Source: Planctomycetota bacterium (GTDB taxonomy: Bacteria > Planctomycetota > SZUA-567 > H5-PLA8). Taken from it: DNA of 56,893 bases. The position numbers were made by a program, and so were the translations under genes. The notes beneath the pieces were generated by a model. The model did not search any database. It saw only the letters and a program-made list of their open reading frames with translations, and was not told the origin of the DNA. The stretch covers positions 1 through 56,893 of the forward strand of contig JAHCJK010000016.1 in the NCBI GenBank assembly GCA_026184295.1, given 5' to 3'. Each line of letters starts with the position of its first letter. The first letter of the stretch is position 1. Positions 39,465 to 48,463 of the stretch are shown here, piece after piece.

Positions 39465-40079
39465 TTACACGGGCATTTTAGCCGTAAATCGCCAGATCGG
39501 CCGGCCCTGCTTCATGTACTTGATCTCGTAATTCGTGCGCCCCTGCGGCTCATCTTCCCACGGGCCGGGGTGCTCCTTCAACGGCAGCGCGGCGCGAATG
39601 CGCGGCAGGACGTCCTGGAGGTAGTCGTAATGGTCCGTCGCGAAATTCAGTTCGCCGCCGGGCTCCAGCGTCCGCCGCAGATGCGCGCAGAAGGTCTCGC
39701 TGAAAATCCGGCGCTTGTGGTGGCGCTTCTTGGGCCACGGATCGGGGAAATAGATGTGGTATTTGCGGACGGACCGATCGGCGAAAAGCGTGGCCAGCAT
39801 GTCGTCGGCGTCGGCCTTGATCACGCGCATGTTCGGCAGGCGCCGCTTGGCCACGCGGGCGTGCAGGATGTTGAAGAATTCGCCCGCGCGCTCGATGGCC
39901 AAGAAATCGCATTCCGGGTGCTTTTCGGCCTGCGAAATAATGTAGCGCCCGCCGCCGCAGCCGACTTCCACGATCAGCGGCGCTTTGCGCCCGAAGACTT
40001 TCGTCCAATTGGCCGGGACCTCGAGCGCGCCCAGCATCAGGTTGGGATCGTAAACGTCAGCTTCCGCCAAAGAGGTCAT
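39465..40079 (-). CDS. trmB: tRNA (guanine-N7)-methyltransferase TrmB
   Basis: 204 residues. The SAM-binding motif is IVEVGCGGGRYI, and FPDPWPKKRHHKRR is the TrmB signature involved in tRNA binding and catalysis. The ATD segment in LNFATDHYDYL is also typical. It makes m7G46 in the variable loop of tRNAs. It lies directly upstream of the 40-gene tRNA array on the same strand, separated by a strong terminator. Its start overlaps the end of xseB by 23 bases, which suggests translational coupling. Confidence 0.94.
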   Translation of the reverse strand: MTSLAEADVYDPNLMLGALEVPANWTKVFGRKAPLIVEVGCGGGRYIISQAEKHPECDFLAIERAGEFFNILHARVAKRRLPNMRVIKADADDMLATLFADRSVRKYHIYFPDPWPKKRHHKRRIFSETFCAHLRRTLEPGGELNFATDHYDYLQDVLPRIRAALPLKEHPGPWEDEPQGRTNYEIKYMKQGRPIWRFTAKMPV

Positions 40080-40467
40080 CCCGTTCTTCGTCTCCCGCTT
40101 CCGCGGCTTCAGGCTTGCGCGCGTCGCCCCGCTTGCGCAACCGGCTCTTCTCCGGCACGTCCCCTTCCCCGCCGTCGCCGGCTTCGGCGCTCTCGCCGGA
40201 AAGGGCTTCGACGTCGGCCAGTTCGACCGCGCCGTCCGTCTTCTTCACCAGCATTTTGATGCGCTTTTCGGCGTGATTGAGGATCGCGTGGCAGTCCTTC
40301 AGCGAGGCCACGCCGCGCTCGTACAGCGCCAGGCTCTCGTCGAGCGACTTCTCGCCGTCCTCGAGCTGCCGGACGATCTCTTCCAGTTCCGCGAGCTTGT
40401 CCTCGAACGGAATCTTCCGCGTATCCTCGCCGCCTTCGTCCGCGGGCCGGGCCGGTTTGCGCGCCAT
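40057..40467 (-). CDS. xseB: Exodeoxyribonuclease VII small subunit
   Basis: 136 residues from the ATG at 40467, two bases after the stop of the thioredoxin gene (a GTG two codons upstream overlaps that stop). The XseB domain is residues about 20-75: FEDKLAELEEIVRQLEDGEK, then SLDESLALYERGVASLKDCH. Beyond it is an acidic/basic low-complexity tail of about 55 residues, longer than in most XseB. It forms the exonuclease VII complex with XseA, encoded two genes upstream. Confidence 0.93.
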   Translation of the reverse strand: MARKPARPADEGGEDTRKIPFEDKLAELEEIVRQLEDGEKSLDESLALYERGVASLKDCHAILNHAEKRIKMLVKKTDGAVELADVEALSGESAEAGDGGEGDVPEKSRLRKRGDARKPEAAEAGDEERDDLFGGS

Positions 40468-40469
40468 GG

Positions 40470-41063
40470 TCACTTCTTCTCCGCGTCGGGAGCGGGCGCG
40501 GGGGCTTCGGCCTTCGCCAGTTCCGCGCGCGCGGCCTTGACCTTCTCGGCGATCACCGCCTGCGCTTTTTCGATGTCCGTGGGCACCTCAAAGATCAGCA
40601 GGCGCTTGCCGTCGCCCGAAAAGATCGCGTTGAACGGCTGCGCCTCCATGCCGAGCTTCTCCGTCAGCGGCGTGTCCTCGCCGGCCCAGATCACGTTGGG
40701 ATACGGCAGGCCCTTGTCCTTTACGATGCCGGCCGCGCGTTCCTGCGCGCCTTCTTTGCCAAAAATCATGCCGTCGGTGCTGAGCCCCATGTACGCGAGG
40801 TCCTCGCCGTCCTTCATCGACTTGGCCGCGGCCGCGGCGAGCGCGGGCATCTCGGCCAGGCAGCCGGTGCAACCGGACGACCAGATGTTTAGCAGCACGA
40901 GCTTCTTCTTCGTCGCCTTCATGGCCGCGAACAGATCGTCGAGCTTCTCGATGGTCGGCAGTTCGTCCTTGGCCGGCGCCGGCTTGGGTTCTTCGGCGCA
41001 GGCGTGGAATGCGAGCACACCAGCCAGTATGGCGGGCGCGAAGCGAAGCCGCAGGGTCTTCAT
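40470..41063 (-). CDS. Secreted thioredoxin-like protein (TlpA-type)
   Basis: 197 residues with GGAGC upstream of the ATG. Signal peptide MKTLRLRFAPAILAGVLAFH, then a thioredoxin fold with the redox motif SGCTGC (CxxC) in LLNIWSSGCTGCLAEMPALA. A Pro-Ala-rich C-terminal tail follows. It probably acts outside the cytoplasmic membrane in disulfide reduction, as in cytochrome maturation or protein repair. Its position between xseA and xseB is unusual; it may be transcribed with them by chance. Confidence 0.85.
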   Translation of the reverse strand: MKTLRLRFAPAILAGVLAFHACAEEPKPAPAKDELPTIEKLDDLFAAMKATKKKLVLLNIWSSGCTGCLAEMPALAAAAAKSMKDGEDLAYMGLSTDGMIFGKEGAQERAAGIVKDKGLPYPNVIWAGEDTPLTEKLGMEAQPFNAIFSGDGKRLLIFEVPTDIEKAQAVIAEKVKAARAELAKAEAPAPAPDAEKK

Positions 41064-41072
41064 CGAAAGCTC

Positions 41073-42347
41073 CTATTCTTCCGGCGCGGCCTCGGCGGTG
41101 CTGTGCACGCGCCCGCCGGCCACGCGCGTCACCAGCCGCTCACCGGGCTTCACGTCCGCGGGCGCGCGCACGACCTTGCCGTTCTCCAGCGTCGTCACGG
41201 AGTACCCGCGCGCCAGCACCTTGAGCGGAGAGAGTCCTTCCAGACGCGCCGCGTACGAGCCCGCGGACTCGCGCCGAGACTCGACGGCGCGCAGCCCGAG
41301 CGGCAGGAGCCGCGCCTGCAGGTCGTCCACGCGCTGGCGGCAGGTCTCCAGGTGCTGCTCAGGGTAGCGCAACGCCCAACTCCCAGCCAGGCTTTTCAAA
41401 CGCTCGCGCGCCAACGTCACACGGTTGAGCAAGGCTTCAGGCAGCGCCGCCTGCAAGCGCGCGAGGTGTTCGATCACGCCGCGCAGTTCGGGCGCCACGA
41501 GTTCGCCCGCGTGGCTGGGCGTCGCGGCGCGCACGTCGGCCACGAAATCCGCGATGGTAAAATCGACTTCGTGCCCCACGGCGCTGACCACCGGTATCTT
41601 CGAACCCGCGATGGCGCGCGCGACGGATTCCTCGTTGAAGGCCCACAGGTCCTCCATCGAGCCCCCGCCGCGCCCCACGATCATGACGTCGGCGCAGCGC
41701 AGCCGATTCACTTCGCGGATCGCTTCGGCCACTTCGGCGGCGGCCCCGTCGCCCTGCACGCGCACGGGCGCGATCACGATCTCCAGCAGCGGCCAGCGGG
41801 CGAGCATGACCTTTAGCATGTCGCGCACCGCCGCGCCCGAAGGGCTCGTGACCAGCGCGACGCGCCTGGGGAACGCGGGCAGCGGCTTCTTGCGCGAAGT
41901 CTCGAACAGGCCTTCGGCGGCGAGCTTGGCTTTCAGTTCTTCAAAGGCCTGCGCGAGCGCCCCGACGCCGCTGGCTTCCAGCCGGTCGGCCACGAGCTGG
42001 TACTGCCCGCGGGGCTCGTAGACGGCCACGCGGCCGTGCGCGAGCACCTTCAGCCCGTCGCGCGGCTCGAACCGCAGGCCCTCGGCGCTTGCCCGCCAAA
42101 GCACGCAGGAGAGCTGCGCGTCGGCATCTTTGAGCGTGAAGTAGCAGTGGCCGGAACCGTAGCGCTTGAAGTTGGAGACTTCGCCTTCGACCCACACGTC
42201 GGGAAAGGCGGGCTCGATCCGCGCCTTCACCAGCCGCGTCAGTTCCACGACGCTCAGCGCCTTGGGACGGTTGCGCCCCTGCGGCGCGCCGCCGGGAAAC
42301 CCGCCGCGTCCGGGATCGAAGAGCCCGCTGCGCGCGCGCAGCCCCAT
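41073..42347 (-). CDS. xseA: Exodeoxyribonuclease VII large subunit
   Basis: 424 residues. The N-terminal OB-fold (VWVEGEVSNFKRYGSGHCYF) and catalytic-domain motifs AAVRDMLKVMLARWP, VMIVGRGGGSMEDLWAFNEE and PVVSAVGHEVDFTIADFVAD, then RAATPSHAGELV, are all typical. It degrades single-stranded DNA with XseB. About 25 Gly/Arg-rich residues precede the usual start, which may be genuine or may mean that a later start is used. It begins five bases after the stop of ymdB. Confidence 0.95.
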   Translation of the reverse strand: MGLRARSGLFDPGRGGFPGGAPQGRNRPKALSVVELTRLVKARIEPAFPDVWVEGEVSNFKRYGSGHCYFTLKDADAQLSCVLWRASAEGLRFEPRDGLKVLAHGRVAVYEPRGQYQLVADRLEASGVGALAQAFEELKAKLAAEGLFETSRKKPLPAFPRRVALVTSPSGAAVRDMLKVMLARWPLLEIVIAPVRVQGDGAAAEVAEAIREVNRLRCADVMIVGRGGGSMEDLWAFNEESVARAIAGSKIPVVSAVGHEVDFTIADFVADVRAATPSHAGELVAPELRGVIEHLARLQAALPEALLNRVTLARERLKSLAGSWALRYPEQHLETCRQRVDDLQARLLPLGLRAVESRRESAGSYAARLEGLSPLKVLARGYSVTTLENGKVVRAPADVKPGERLVTRVAGGRVHSTAEAAPEE

Positions 42348-42351
42348 GCGC

Positions 42352-43164
42352 TCAGTCCTCGCTGGCGACCGACTGCGGATCGATCGGCACCTGGAAGCGC
42401 TCGATGGAACGCGCCCTGCCCGTCTCGGTGTCCACGCGCAGCACGACGCCGCAGGCCTTCACGTCGCCTTCGGCCACGTCGAAGCGCGCCGGCATGGCCG
42501 TGCGCAGCTTCTTCAGCACCGCTTCCTTGGACCGCCCGATCACGGACTCGTACGGCCCCGTCATGCCCAGGTCGGTGATGTACGCGGTGCCCTTCGGCAG
42601 CACGCGTTCGTCGGCGGTCTGAATGTGCGTGTGCGTGCCGACGATGGCCGAGACGCGCCCGTCCAGGTACCAGCCCATCGCGACCTTCTCGCTCGTGGCC
42701 TCGGCGTGCATGTCCACCAGGATCACCTTCACGTGCTGCGACATCTCGTTGACGATCTTGTCGGCCTGCTCGAACGGGCAGCGCAGGGGCTCCATGAAGA
42801 TGCGCCCCATCAGGTTGATGATGCCGACGCGCACGCCCGTGCGGGTCTCGTACACGCCGTAGCCTTTGCCATCGGCGAATTTCGGATAGTTCGCGGGGCG
42901 CAGGACGCGCGCATCCTGGATCACGCCCACGAATTCCTTGTTGCGGAAGATGTGGTCGCCCGAGGTCAGCGCCTGCACGCCGTAGCTGGCCAGTTTGTGC
43001 AGCGTGGCCGGCGTAATCCCCGAGCCGCCCGCGGAGTTTTCTCCGTTGGCGACGATGAAGTCGGGGTCGTGCAGCTTTTTCAGGACCGGGATGGCGTGGC
43101 AGACACCTTTGCGGCCGGGACGTCCCACGACGTCGCCGAAGAACAGAATCGTAAGCGTGGCCAA
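42352..43164 (-). CDS. ymdB: YmdB-type metallophosphoesterase
   Basis: 270 residues. ILFFGDVVGRPGRKGV, NGENSAGGSGIT and SGDHIFRNKE are the N-terminal metal motifs; VDMHAEATSEKVAMGWYLDG and GTHTHIQTADERVLPKGTAY complete the site. The family hydrolyses 2',3'-cyclic nucleotides and is often encoded beside rny (RNase Y); here rny is about 9 kb away, and ymdB instead lies upstream of xseA. Cytoplasmic. Confidence 0.94.
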   Translation of the reverse strand: MATLTILFFGDVVGRPGRKGVCHAIPVLKKLHDPDFIVANGENSAGGSGITPATLHKLASYGVQALTSGDHIFRNKEFVGVIQDARVLRPANYPKFADGKGYGVYETRTGVRVGIINLMGRIFMEPLRCPFEQADKIVNEMSQHVKVILVDMHAEATSEKVAMGWYLDGRVSAIVGTHTHIQTADERVLPKGTAYITDLGMTGPYESVIGRSKEAVLKKLRTAMPARFDVAEGDVKACGVVLRVDTETGRARSIERFQVPIDPQSVASED

Positions 43165-43301
43165 GAAAGACCTTTCTAAGGCGCGCTTGGGTTCAGCCGG
43201 CGAGCGCCCGGGCCGGAAACGGCATTGTGGCCTGTTCGCGCGATTCTTGCAATACCCAAGCCCGGGCGGTTAGGATGGTTCGCATCGGCCCGGAGCCCCG
43301 C

Positions 43302-43616
43302 ATGTCCGACGAACTGGTGGTGCAGGTCAAGACCTTCGACGAGGCCTGGAACGTCTTCAAGACGGCCCAGGACAAGCTGAGCACGCTCAGCAAGGCTTTC
43401 GTCGAAGAACACCGCACCGCCGTGGCCGACGTGAACGGCAAGCGCCTCGTCTTCGACGGCATCGGCTACGCGCACGCGGAAATCGGCCAGCTGCTGAAGG
43501 CCGTCGGCGCGCCCTTCAATCCCCAGTACGTTCACCACCCGCCGCCCGAAGGCATGACCGCCAAAGAGTACCGCCTGAGCGTGCGGTATCCGTGGGCGCA
43601 GGACCGCGTGATGTAG
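43302..43616 (+). CDS. Small unknown protein, 104 residues
   Basis: The ATG at 43302 gives MSDELVVQVKTFDEAWNVFK; an in-frame ATG nine codons upstream is possible. Alternating helices and strands, no signal peptide, no membrane segment. PYPWAQ-like and HHPPPEGMTAKEYR stretches do not point to a known family. It is the only plus-strand gene among a long minus-strand run. Confidence 0.6.
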   Translation: MSDELVVQVKTFDEAWNVFKTAQDKLSTLSKAFVEEHRTAVADVNGKRLVFDGIGYAHAEIGQLLKAVGAPFNPQYVHHPPPEGMTAKEYRLSVRYPWAQDRVM

Positions 43617-43619
43617 GAA

Positions 43620-44600
43620 TCACCCAAGCGCCTTAATGTTGGCAAAAGCATGCTGGATGCGTTCCACGTATGCATCACTGGTGTTGTCAGTCAGGCTTTT
43701 GAGCGTTGAAATAGCCTTGGCCATCCTGGCCGAACCGAGTTCGTTTCCTTCAAGTACGTCGGCCATGCCCAGAAAACCTTCTACAAAGAGCGCGTAACAG
43801 GAATCGTGCGCCACTTTCGTGACCTCAATGGCCGCATGAAAGCTGTCGCGCGCCTTGTCGTACTCCTTCAGACTCAACCTTAGCGCTCCGATAAGCCAAT
43901 GGCACTCGGCTATTTTCTTGGGTGGAAGCGCCAATGTCTGGGCGGATCTCAAACACTGCAACGCAAACCCTAATCCGGTGACGATCTGCTCGCGTGTAAC
44001 AGCCTTGCCCTTCTCCTCCCAACCCGGCCAGTGGTGGTAGGCACACCTTTCGCATATCGCCTGAGCGCTTTGACGTATGCCAAGATCGCCCTTTTCCGAT
44101 CCTCCTTCTTTCAGTGCCCTCATACAAAACCGAACCCCTGCATGCGCAATCTTGGAGTAATAGCTCAAATTGTCTCTGATCCGATCCTCATTGCACACTT
44201 CGTAGTAACGGAAGGCAATCTTGTTAGCCGTGCCTTCTTCTTCAATGAGGTCAATGGCCGCAAACGAATCCTTGGATTGCAGCAACCGTACCACTGCCTC
44301 GGTGAGATCATTGCCATCCGTAACGCGGTACCATGCGACTATGCCATCCTCCATGCGCGCATGAAGTGCGATATTGTTGGGCTTGTCTCCACCAAAGGAG
44401 ACCAATCCACGAGATCCTTGTTTACTTCCAGGAAGACCTCGCTCGACAACTGCAATGGCATCCCGAACGTTCATGCAGATAGACACAATCGGCAAGAAGG
44501 CTCCGTTTCCTTGGGTTAGGGGTTCAATAATCGTTGCTAAAATGGCGTCCCCGGAAAACCGCTCCATTTCCTTTTTTGTAATTCGCGTTTCTATGGGCAT
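43620..44600 (-). CDS. Helical-repeat protein with extra N-terminal domain (copy 2 of a tandem pair)
   Basis: ATG at 44600 with GGAGG upstream, 326 residues; a longer open frame merging with the next gene is not real. Residues about 1-105 (MPIETRITKKEMERFSGDAI, SICMNVRDAIAVVERGLPGS) are unique to this copy. From about 110 on it follows the neighbouring gene: DSFAAIDLIEEEG, KIAHAGVRFCMRAL, HHWPGWEEKG, ALPPKKIAECHWLIGAL and DSFHAAIEVTK, in the same order. Probably TPR-like helices. Composition is more AT-rich than the neighbour. Function unknown. Confidence 0.7.
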   Translation of the reverse strand: MPIETRITKKEMERFSGDAILATIIEPLTQGNGAFLPIVSICMNVRDAIAVVERGLPGSKQGSRGLVSFGGDKPNNIALHARMEDGIVAWYRVTDGNDLTEAVVRLLQSKDSFAAIDLIEEEGTANKIAFRYYEVCNEDRIRDNLSYYSKIAHAGVRFCMRALKEGGSEKGDLGIRQSAQAICERCAYHHWPGWEEKGKAVTREQIVTGLGFALQCLRSAQTLALPPKKIAECHWLIGALRLSLKEYDKARDSFHAAIEVTKVAHDSCYALFVEGFLGMADVLEGNELGSARMAKAISTLKSLTDNTSDAYVERIQHAFANIKALG

Positions 44601-44653
44601 ACCAACCTCCGAACCTGCAATGATACGCAGGAAACCCAGATGTTCGTAACCTG

Positions 44654-45355
44654 CTATTTCGAAAGTATCCCGTACGCCTTCCCGATCTGTTCCGCGAAGA
44701 ACCGCCCGTCCTTGCCCGTCGATACGTTCAGCTTCTTGACGATGGTCTGCATGGCGGCGGCTTCCGAATCCTTCCCGGCCAGGGCCTCGTTCATCGCGGC
44801 GTAGCCTTGGATCATCAGCAGATGCTCGGGCTCGCCGGCCTCCCGGCCCAAGGCTTCGGCCAGTTTGAAGTGCTCGGCTGCGGCGGCGAAATCTTTCGCG
44901 GCCATCGCGTGTGCGCCGGCGATCCAATACGCGTTGGACAACCGCTTCGGAGGGCGCTTCATCTCCAGGGCCAGGCGCAGGTCGGCCTTGGCCAGGTCGC
45001 GGCCCTGCGCCTGCTGCTCGGGCGAGATCGCAACGCCTTCGTCGCCCCAGCCGGGCCACAGGTTCGCGGCGAGGTTGTAGCACATCATCTGCGCGGCGGT
45101 GCGCAGGCCGGTCTGGGCTTCGGGCGGCGCAACGCGCGCGACCCCGAGGCAGAACTGGATGCCCGCGCGCCCGATCGCGATCATGCCCGCGAGGTCCTTC
45201 TTCCCGTACAGCAGCGTGCTGAGACGGACGTAGTATTCGGAGATCTTGCGCGGGTCCATCGAGCGCTCGATGGTCTCGATGGCGGCGAACGAATCGCCCT
45301 CGCGCAGTTGCTTCGTCACGTCCTCGATAAGCGCGTTCATCTCATTCGGATCCAT
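44654..45355 (-). CDS. Helical-repeat protein (copy 1 of a tandem pair)
   Basis: ATG at 45355 (a GTG at 45430 in the same frame is less likely). 233 residues with DSFAAIETIERSM, AIGRAGIQFCLGVAR, NLWPGWGDEGVAIS, PPKRLSNAYWIAGAHAMAAK and AAEHFKLAEALG, which are counterparts of segments in the downstream gene. The repeated A/L-rich helices look TPR-like. GC-rich and typical of the host. It probably duplicated to give the downstream gene. Function unknown. Confidence 0.72.
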   Translation of the reverse strand: MDPNEMNALIEDVTKQLREGDSFAAIETIERSMDPRKISEYYVRLSTLLYGKKDLAGMIAIGRAGIQFCLGVARVAPPEAQTGLRTAAQMMCYNLAANLWPGWGDEGVAISPEQQAQGRDLAKADLRLALEMKRPPKRLSNAYWIAGAHAMAAKDFAAAAEHFKLAEALGREAGEPEHLLMIQGYAAMNEALAGKDSEAAAMQTIVKKLNVSTGKDGRFFAEQIGKAYGILSK

Positions 45356-45447
45356 GCGGTCCCTCGTTTCGTCATAGGTGGTTAAAGAAAACGGAGGAAG
45401 CAGGCTTCGCTTCCTCCGTCGAAATACCACGTCACCTCCGGTGCGTC

Positions 45448-46293
45448 TTACACGCCCGCGGCTTTGAACGCCTTCGCCAGGCTCTCGCTCGTCGCCTTCA
45501 CCGCGTCCTTGACGCTCAGCTTCTTGAGCGGCTCGTTGAAGGGTTCGACCGTCAGCGGGCCGTCGTAGCCGATCTTCTTCAGCGCGCCGAGGAAGCCCTT
45601 GATGTCGATCACGCCCGTCGCGGCCGGGAGTTCGCGCTTGTTGTCCACCTGATCGTTCACCGCGATGCCGCTCGGCGCGTCGTTCAAGTGCACGTAGACC
45701 ACGTCGCCCGCTTCGAGCTGTTCCAGGTCGGTCACGGTGCTCTGGCAGGTGTACCAGTGCCAGCAGTCGAGCAGCAGGCCGGCGTTGGGGCCGATGGCGG
45801 CGCAGGCGGCGCGCATGCCGTCCATCGTGTAGAGGAAGCCGTACTTCTTGCCCTGGCGCAGCGTGCGCGGCCCGATGAATTCCAACCCGACGCCGATGCC
45901 GTACGATCCCATGATCTCGGCCGCGGGCTTGATGCGCGCCACGAACTTCTGGAAGGCCTGGCGGAAGGGCGTGTTTTCCGAGACCGGCGGCACCCAGGTG
46001 GCCGCGCGCGTGACGCCGATTTCCGCGGCGAGTTTCGCGTCCCTGGCGATGTTGGCGAGGCTGTCGGCCCAGGCCTTGTCGCTGTCCTTTTCGCGGAAGG
46101 CGAGGCCGAAGCCGATGCCGCCGGGCTTCAGGTTGTTCTGGGCGAGCAGGTCCTTCACCGCGGCCGCGCCTTTTTCCTGCGCGTACCCCAGGTCGATATC
46201 GACGCCGCCGAAGCCGAACTCTCGCGCCAGCGCCACGGCCTCTTCAAAACTGGCCTTCTGCCCGATCGCGCCGCAATTCAGGTTCTTGAACAT
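45448..46293 (-). CDS. TIM-barrel sugar-phosphate isomerase/epimerase
   Basis: 281 residues from ATG 46293; no clear signal peptide. The xylose-isomerase-like barrel is recognisable: FGFGGVDIDLGYAQE at the first strands, IGVGLEFIGPRT with the metal-binding Glu, LLLDCWHWYTCQS with Asp and His, VYVHLNDAPSG, then PLTVEPFNEPLKKL with the last metal Glu. Such enzymes epimerise or isomerise sugars, inosose or hydroxypyruvate. It is divergent from the heparinase-like lyase gene, which could supply its substrate. Confidence 0.85.
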   Translation of the reverse strand: MFKNLNCGAIGQKASFEEAVALAREFGFGGVDIDLGYAQEKGAAAVKDLLAQNNLKPGGIGFGLAFREKDSDKAWADSLANIARDAKLAAEIGVTRAATWVPPVSENTPFRQAFQKFVARIKPAAEIMGSYGIGVGLEFIGPRTLRQGKKYGFLYTMDGMRAACAAIGPNAGLLLDCWHWYTCQSTVTDLEQLEAGDVVYVHLNDAPSGIAVNDQVDNKRELPAATGVIDIKGFLGALKKIGYDGPLTVEPFNEPLKKLSVKDAVKATSESLAKAFKAAGV

Positions 46294-46419
46294 GGCATCG
46301 CTCCAGGTGGTTGACTTTGGATGTAACGGTAGCCCTCGCATTTCTATAAAGGAACGAAGGGGAAAGGGAAGTTCAAGACTCTAACATTTAGGGAATCGGC
46401 CCCGGGGACACCGCATCTT

Positions 46420-48375
46420 ATGCCTACGCCAAAGGTTAGCGAAACTCATCCGCGCGTCTTTCTGAACGCTTCCGACCTGCCCCTGCACCGTCTGCGCGCC
46501 GAGACCACGCACCGCGCGGAATTCGAGGCGCTCGCGAAGGCCGCGCGTGAGCCCTTCCCCAGCGACCCCAAGGAGGACGGCGCCGGGCAGATGACGCGCC
46601 TCGCGTTCCTCTATCTGCTCACCGAGGACCGCACGCACGCCGAAGGCGCGATCCAACTGGCCGAACGCCTGACCGGCCTGCCGATCAGCGGCGACTACTT
46701 CGCGGCTCCGCGGCGCATCCGCGCGCTGGCCTGCGTCTACGACTGGTGCCACGCGCTGCTTACGCCGCTGCAGCGGCACTTCCTCGGGCACTACATGCTC
46801 GCGAATACGCACTACTGCTACGCCAACGGCGAAATCTACCTCGGCAATTACCTCGCCGGCCACGAAGTGAACATGCTCCCCTCGACGCTGGCCGCCGCGA
46901 TCGCCCTCGGCGACGAACTCCCCGGCGCGCGCGCGATCCTCGACGATACGCTCGACCGGCTGGGCAAGATGTTCGCCTGCTACAAGCACTTCCTCGACGG
47001 CGGCGGGTACTCGCAGAGTTACTCGTACACGGCCGCGTACATCCCGGAAATGCCCGTCTACTTTCTGCTCGCCGAAAAAGGCTTGGGCCTGGACTGGTGG
47101 GCCGAACACGACTGGATCTGCCAGGTGCTGCCGTGGTGGACGTACGCGCTGCGTTCGGACGAGACTTTCCTCCGCTACGGCGATTATTTCTGCTCGCACC
47201 CGCTCTTCGGCAACTGGGGCTACGCGCGCTGCTTCGCCGCCATCGCCTCGCGCTACCGGGATCCGCTGGCCAAGTGGTGGATCGAAAAGTTCCACGACAT
47301 CAAGAATTCGGAGGTCGAACAGTTCTTCTACGACGCGCGCGAACCGATTCCGACGCAGGCCCCGGACGTGCTCCCGCGCACGAGGCAATTCCCTTCGATG
47401 GGCGTGGCCGTCGCGCGCGGCGACTGGAAGGACGGCACGGTGGCGGCCTACAAGTGCTCGCCCGTGTACCTGCACAACCACTGCCACCGCGACCAGAACC
47501 AGCTCACGGTCTTTCACAAGGGCGACCTGGCGATCGATTCCGGCGTCTACGACGGCTACGAGACCCCGCACTGGCTGAACTACTACATCCGCACCATCGC
47601 GCACAACACCGTCGTGGTCCACGACCCGCAGGAGACCTTCGTCTCGCGGCACTGGACGCTGGCGAACGACGGCGGGCAGCGTTTCATCAACAAACCCGAC
47701 TGGGCCCCGCGCACGCTCGACGACGCAAAGTCCGAAGCCTTCCGCGACGGAACGATCCGCGCCTACCGCGAAGACGCCGAACACAGCTACGTCTGCGGCG
47801 ACGCCTCGAACTGCTACAATCCCTCCAAGCTGAAAAAATTCCTGCGCCACGTCGTCTTCGTGCTCGACTGGCCGCACCCGGCCGCCGTCAGCCTCGTGGT
47901 GCTCGACGAGATCGAACTCGCGCGCGAAGGCCTGCTCCCGCGCGTCCTTCTGCACAGCACCAACGAACCCGCGACCGACGAACGCCGCGTGGTCATCGCG
48001 CAAGGCGGCGGCCGCCTGACCGCGACCTTCCTGGAACCGCAGGCCCTGAAGCTGGAAAAGATCGGCGGCGCCGGCAAGGAATTCTGGGTCGACGGCCAGA
48101 ACTACCCCGTCACCAAGATGCCCGCCGGCCCGCACACGCCCGGCGCGTGGCGCGTGGAAGCCTCCCCCGCGCAGGCCCAAGGCACGGCCTTCCGCTTCGT
48201 GACGCTGCTCGTCCCCGCCGACGCCGACAAGCCCGCCGAACCCGTGCCGACCTTGGAAGAACGCGACGGCGCGCTGATCGTGACGCAGGGCGACCTGAGC
48301 GTGGGGCTCTTGCGCAAAGGCGCACACGCGGCGTTGAAGGGGAAGCGGACGCTCTCGGTGGAGTTGGCGGGGTGA
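46420..48375 (+). CDS. Heparinase II/III-family polysaccharide lyase-like protein
   Basis: 651 residues, no signal peptide visible. An N-terminal alpha/alpha toroid (about 40-330) holds NYLAGHEVNMLPSTLAAAIA and GGGYSQSYSYTAAY. The C-terminal beta-sandwich carries the family's site: YLHNHCHRDQNQLTVFHKGD, LAIDSGVYDGYETPHWLNYY and RTIAHNTVVVHDP. This probably cleaves uronic-acid polysaccharides by beta-elimination. The lack of a signal peptide is odd for such an enzyme and could mean that a different start is used or that it acts on imported oligosaccharide. The ribosome site is weak. Confidence 0.85.
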   Translation: MPTPKVSETHPRVFLNASDLPLHRLRAETTHRAEFEALAKAAREPFPSDPKEDGAGQMTRLAFLYLLTEDRTHAEGAIQLAERLTGLPISGDYFAAPRRIRALACVYDWCHALLTPLQRHFLGHYMLANTHYCYANGEIYLGNYLAGHEVNMLPSTLAAAIALGDELPGARAILDDTLDRLGKMFACYKHFLDGGGYSQSYSYTAAYIPEMPVYFLLAEKGLGLDWWAEHDWICQVLPWWTYALRSDETFLRYGDYFCSHPLFGNWGYARCFAAIASRYRDPLAKWWIEKFHDIKNSEVEQFFYDAREPIPTQAPDVLPRTRQFPSMGVAVARGDWKDGTVAAYKCSPVYLHNHCHRDQNQLTVFHKGDLAIDSGVYDGYETPHWLNYYIRTIAHNTVVVHDPQETFVSRHWTLANDGGQRFINKPDWAPRTLDDAKSEAFRDGTIRAYREDAEHSYVCGDASNCYNPSKLKKFLRHVVFVLDWPHPAAVSLVVLDEIELAREGLLPRVLLHSTNEPATDERRVVIAQGGGRLTATFLEPQALKLEKIGGAGKEFWVDGQNYPVTKMPAGPHTPGAWRVEASPAQAQGTAFRFVTLLVPADADKPAEPVPTLEERDGALIVTQGDLSVGLLRKGAHAALKGKRTLSVELAG

Positions 48376-48463
48376 GTTATTCACCGCAGAGATCGCAGAG
48401 TACGCAGAGAACTAATAAATCAGTAGTACGTATAGATTCGAATCCATTGCAGATCATGAGGAC

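Noticed and set aside
30138..40079. RtcB, archease or RNA-ligase gene near slipin
   Set aside because: None recognised on either strand; the RNA-repair link rests on slipin and tRNA context only.
43620..45083. One 487-residue gene covering both helical-repeat copies
   Set aside because: The upstream part is out of frame with copy 1, while an ATG with GGAGG at 44600 starts copy 2; two paralogous genes explain the region.
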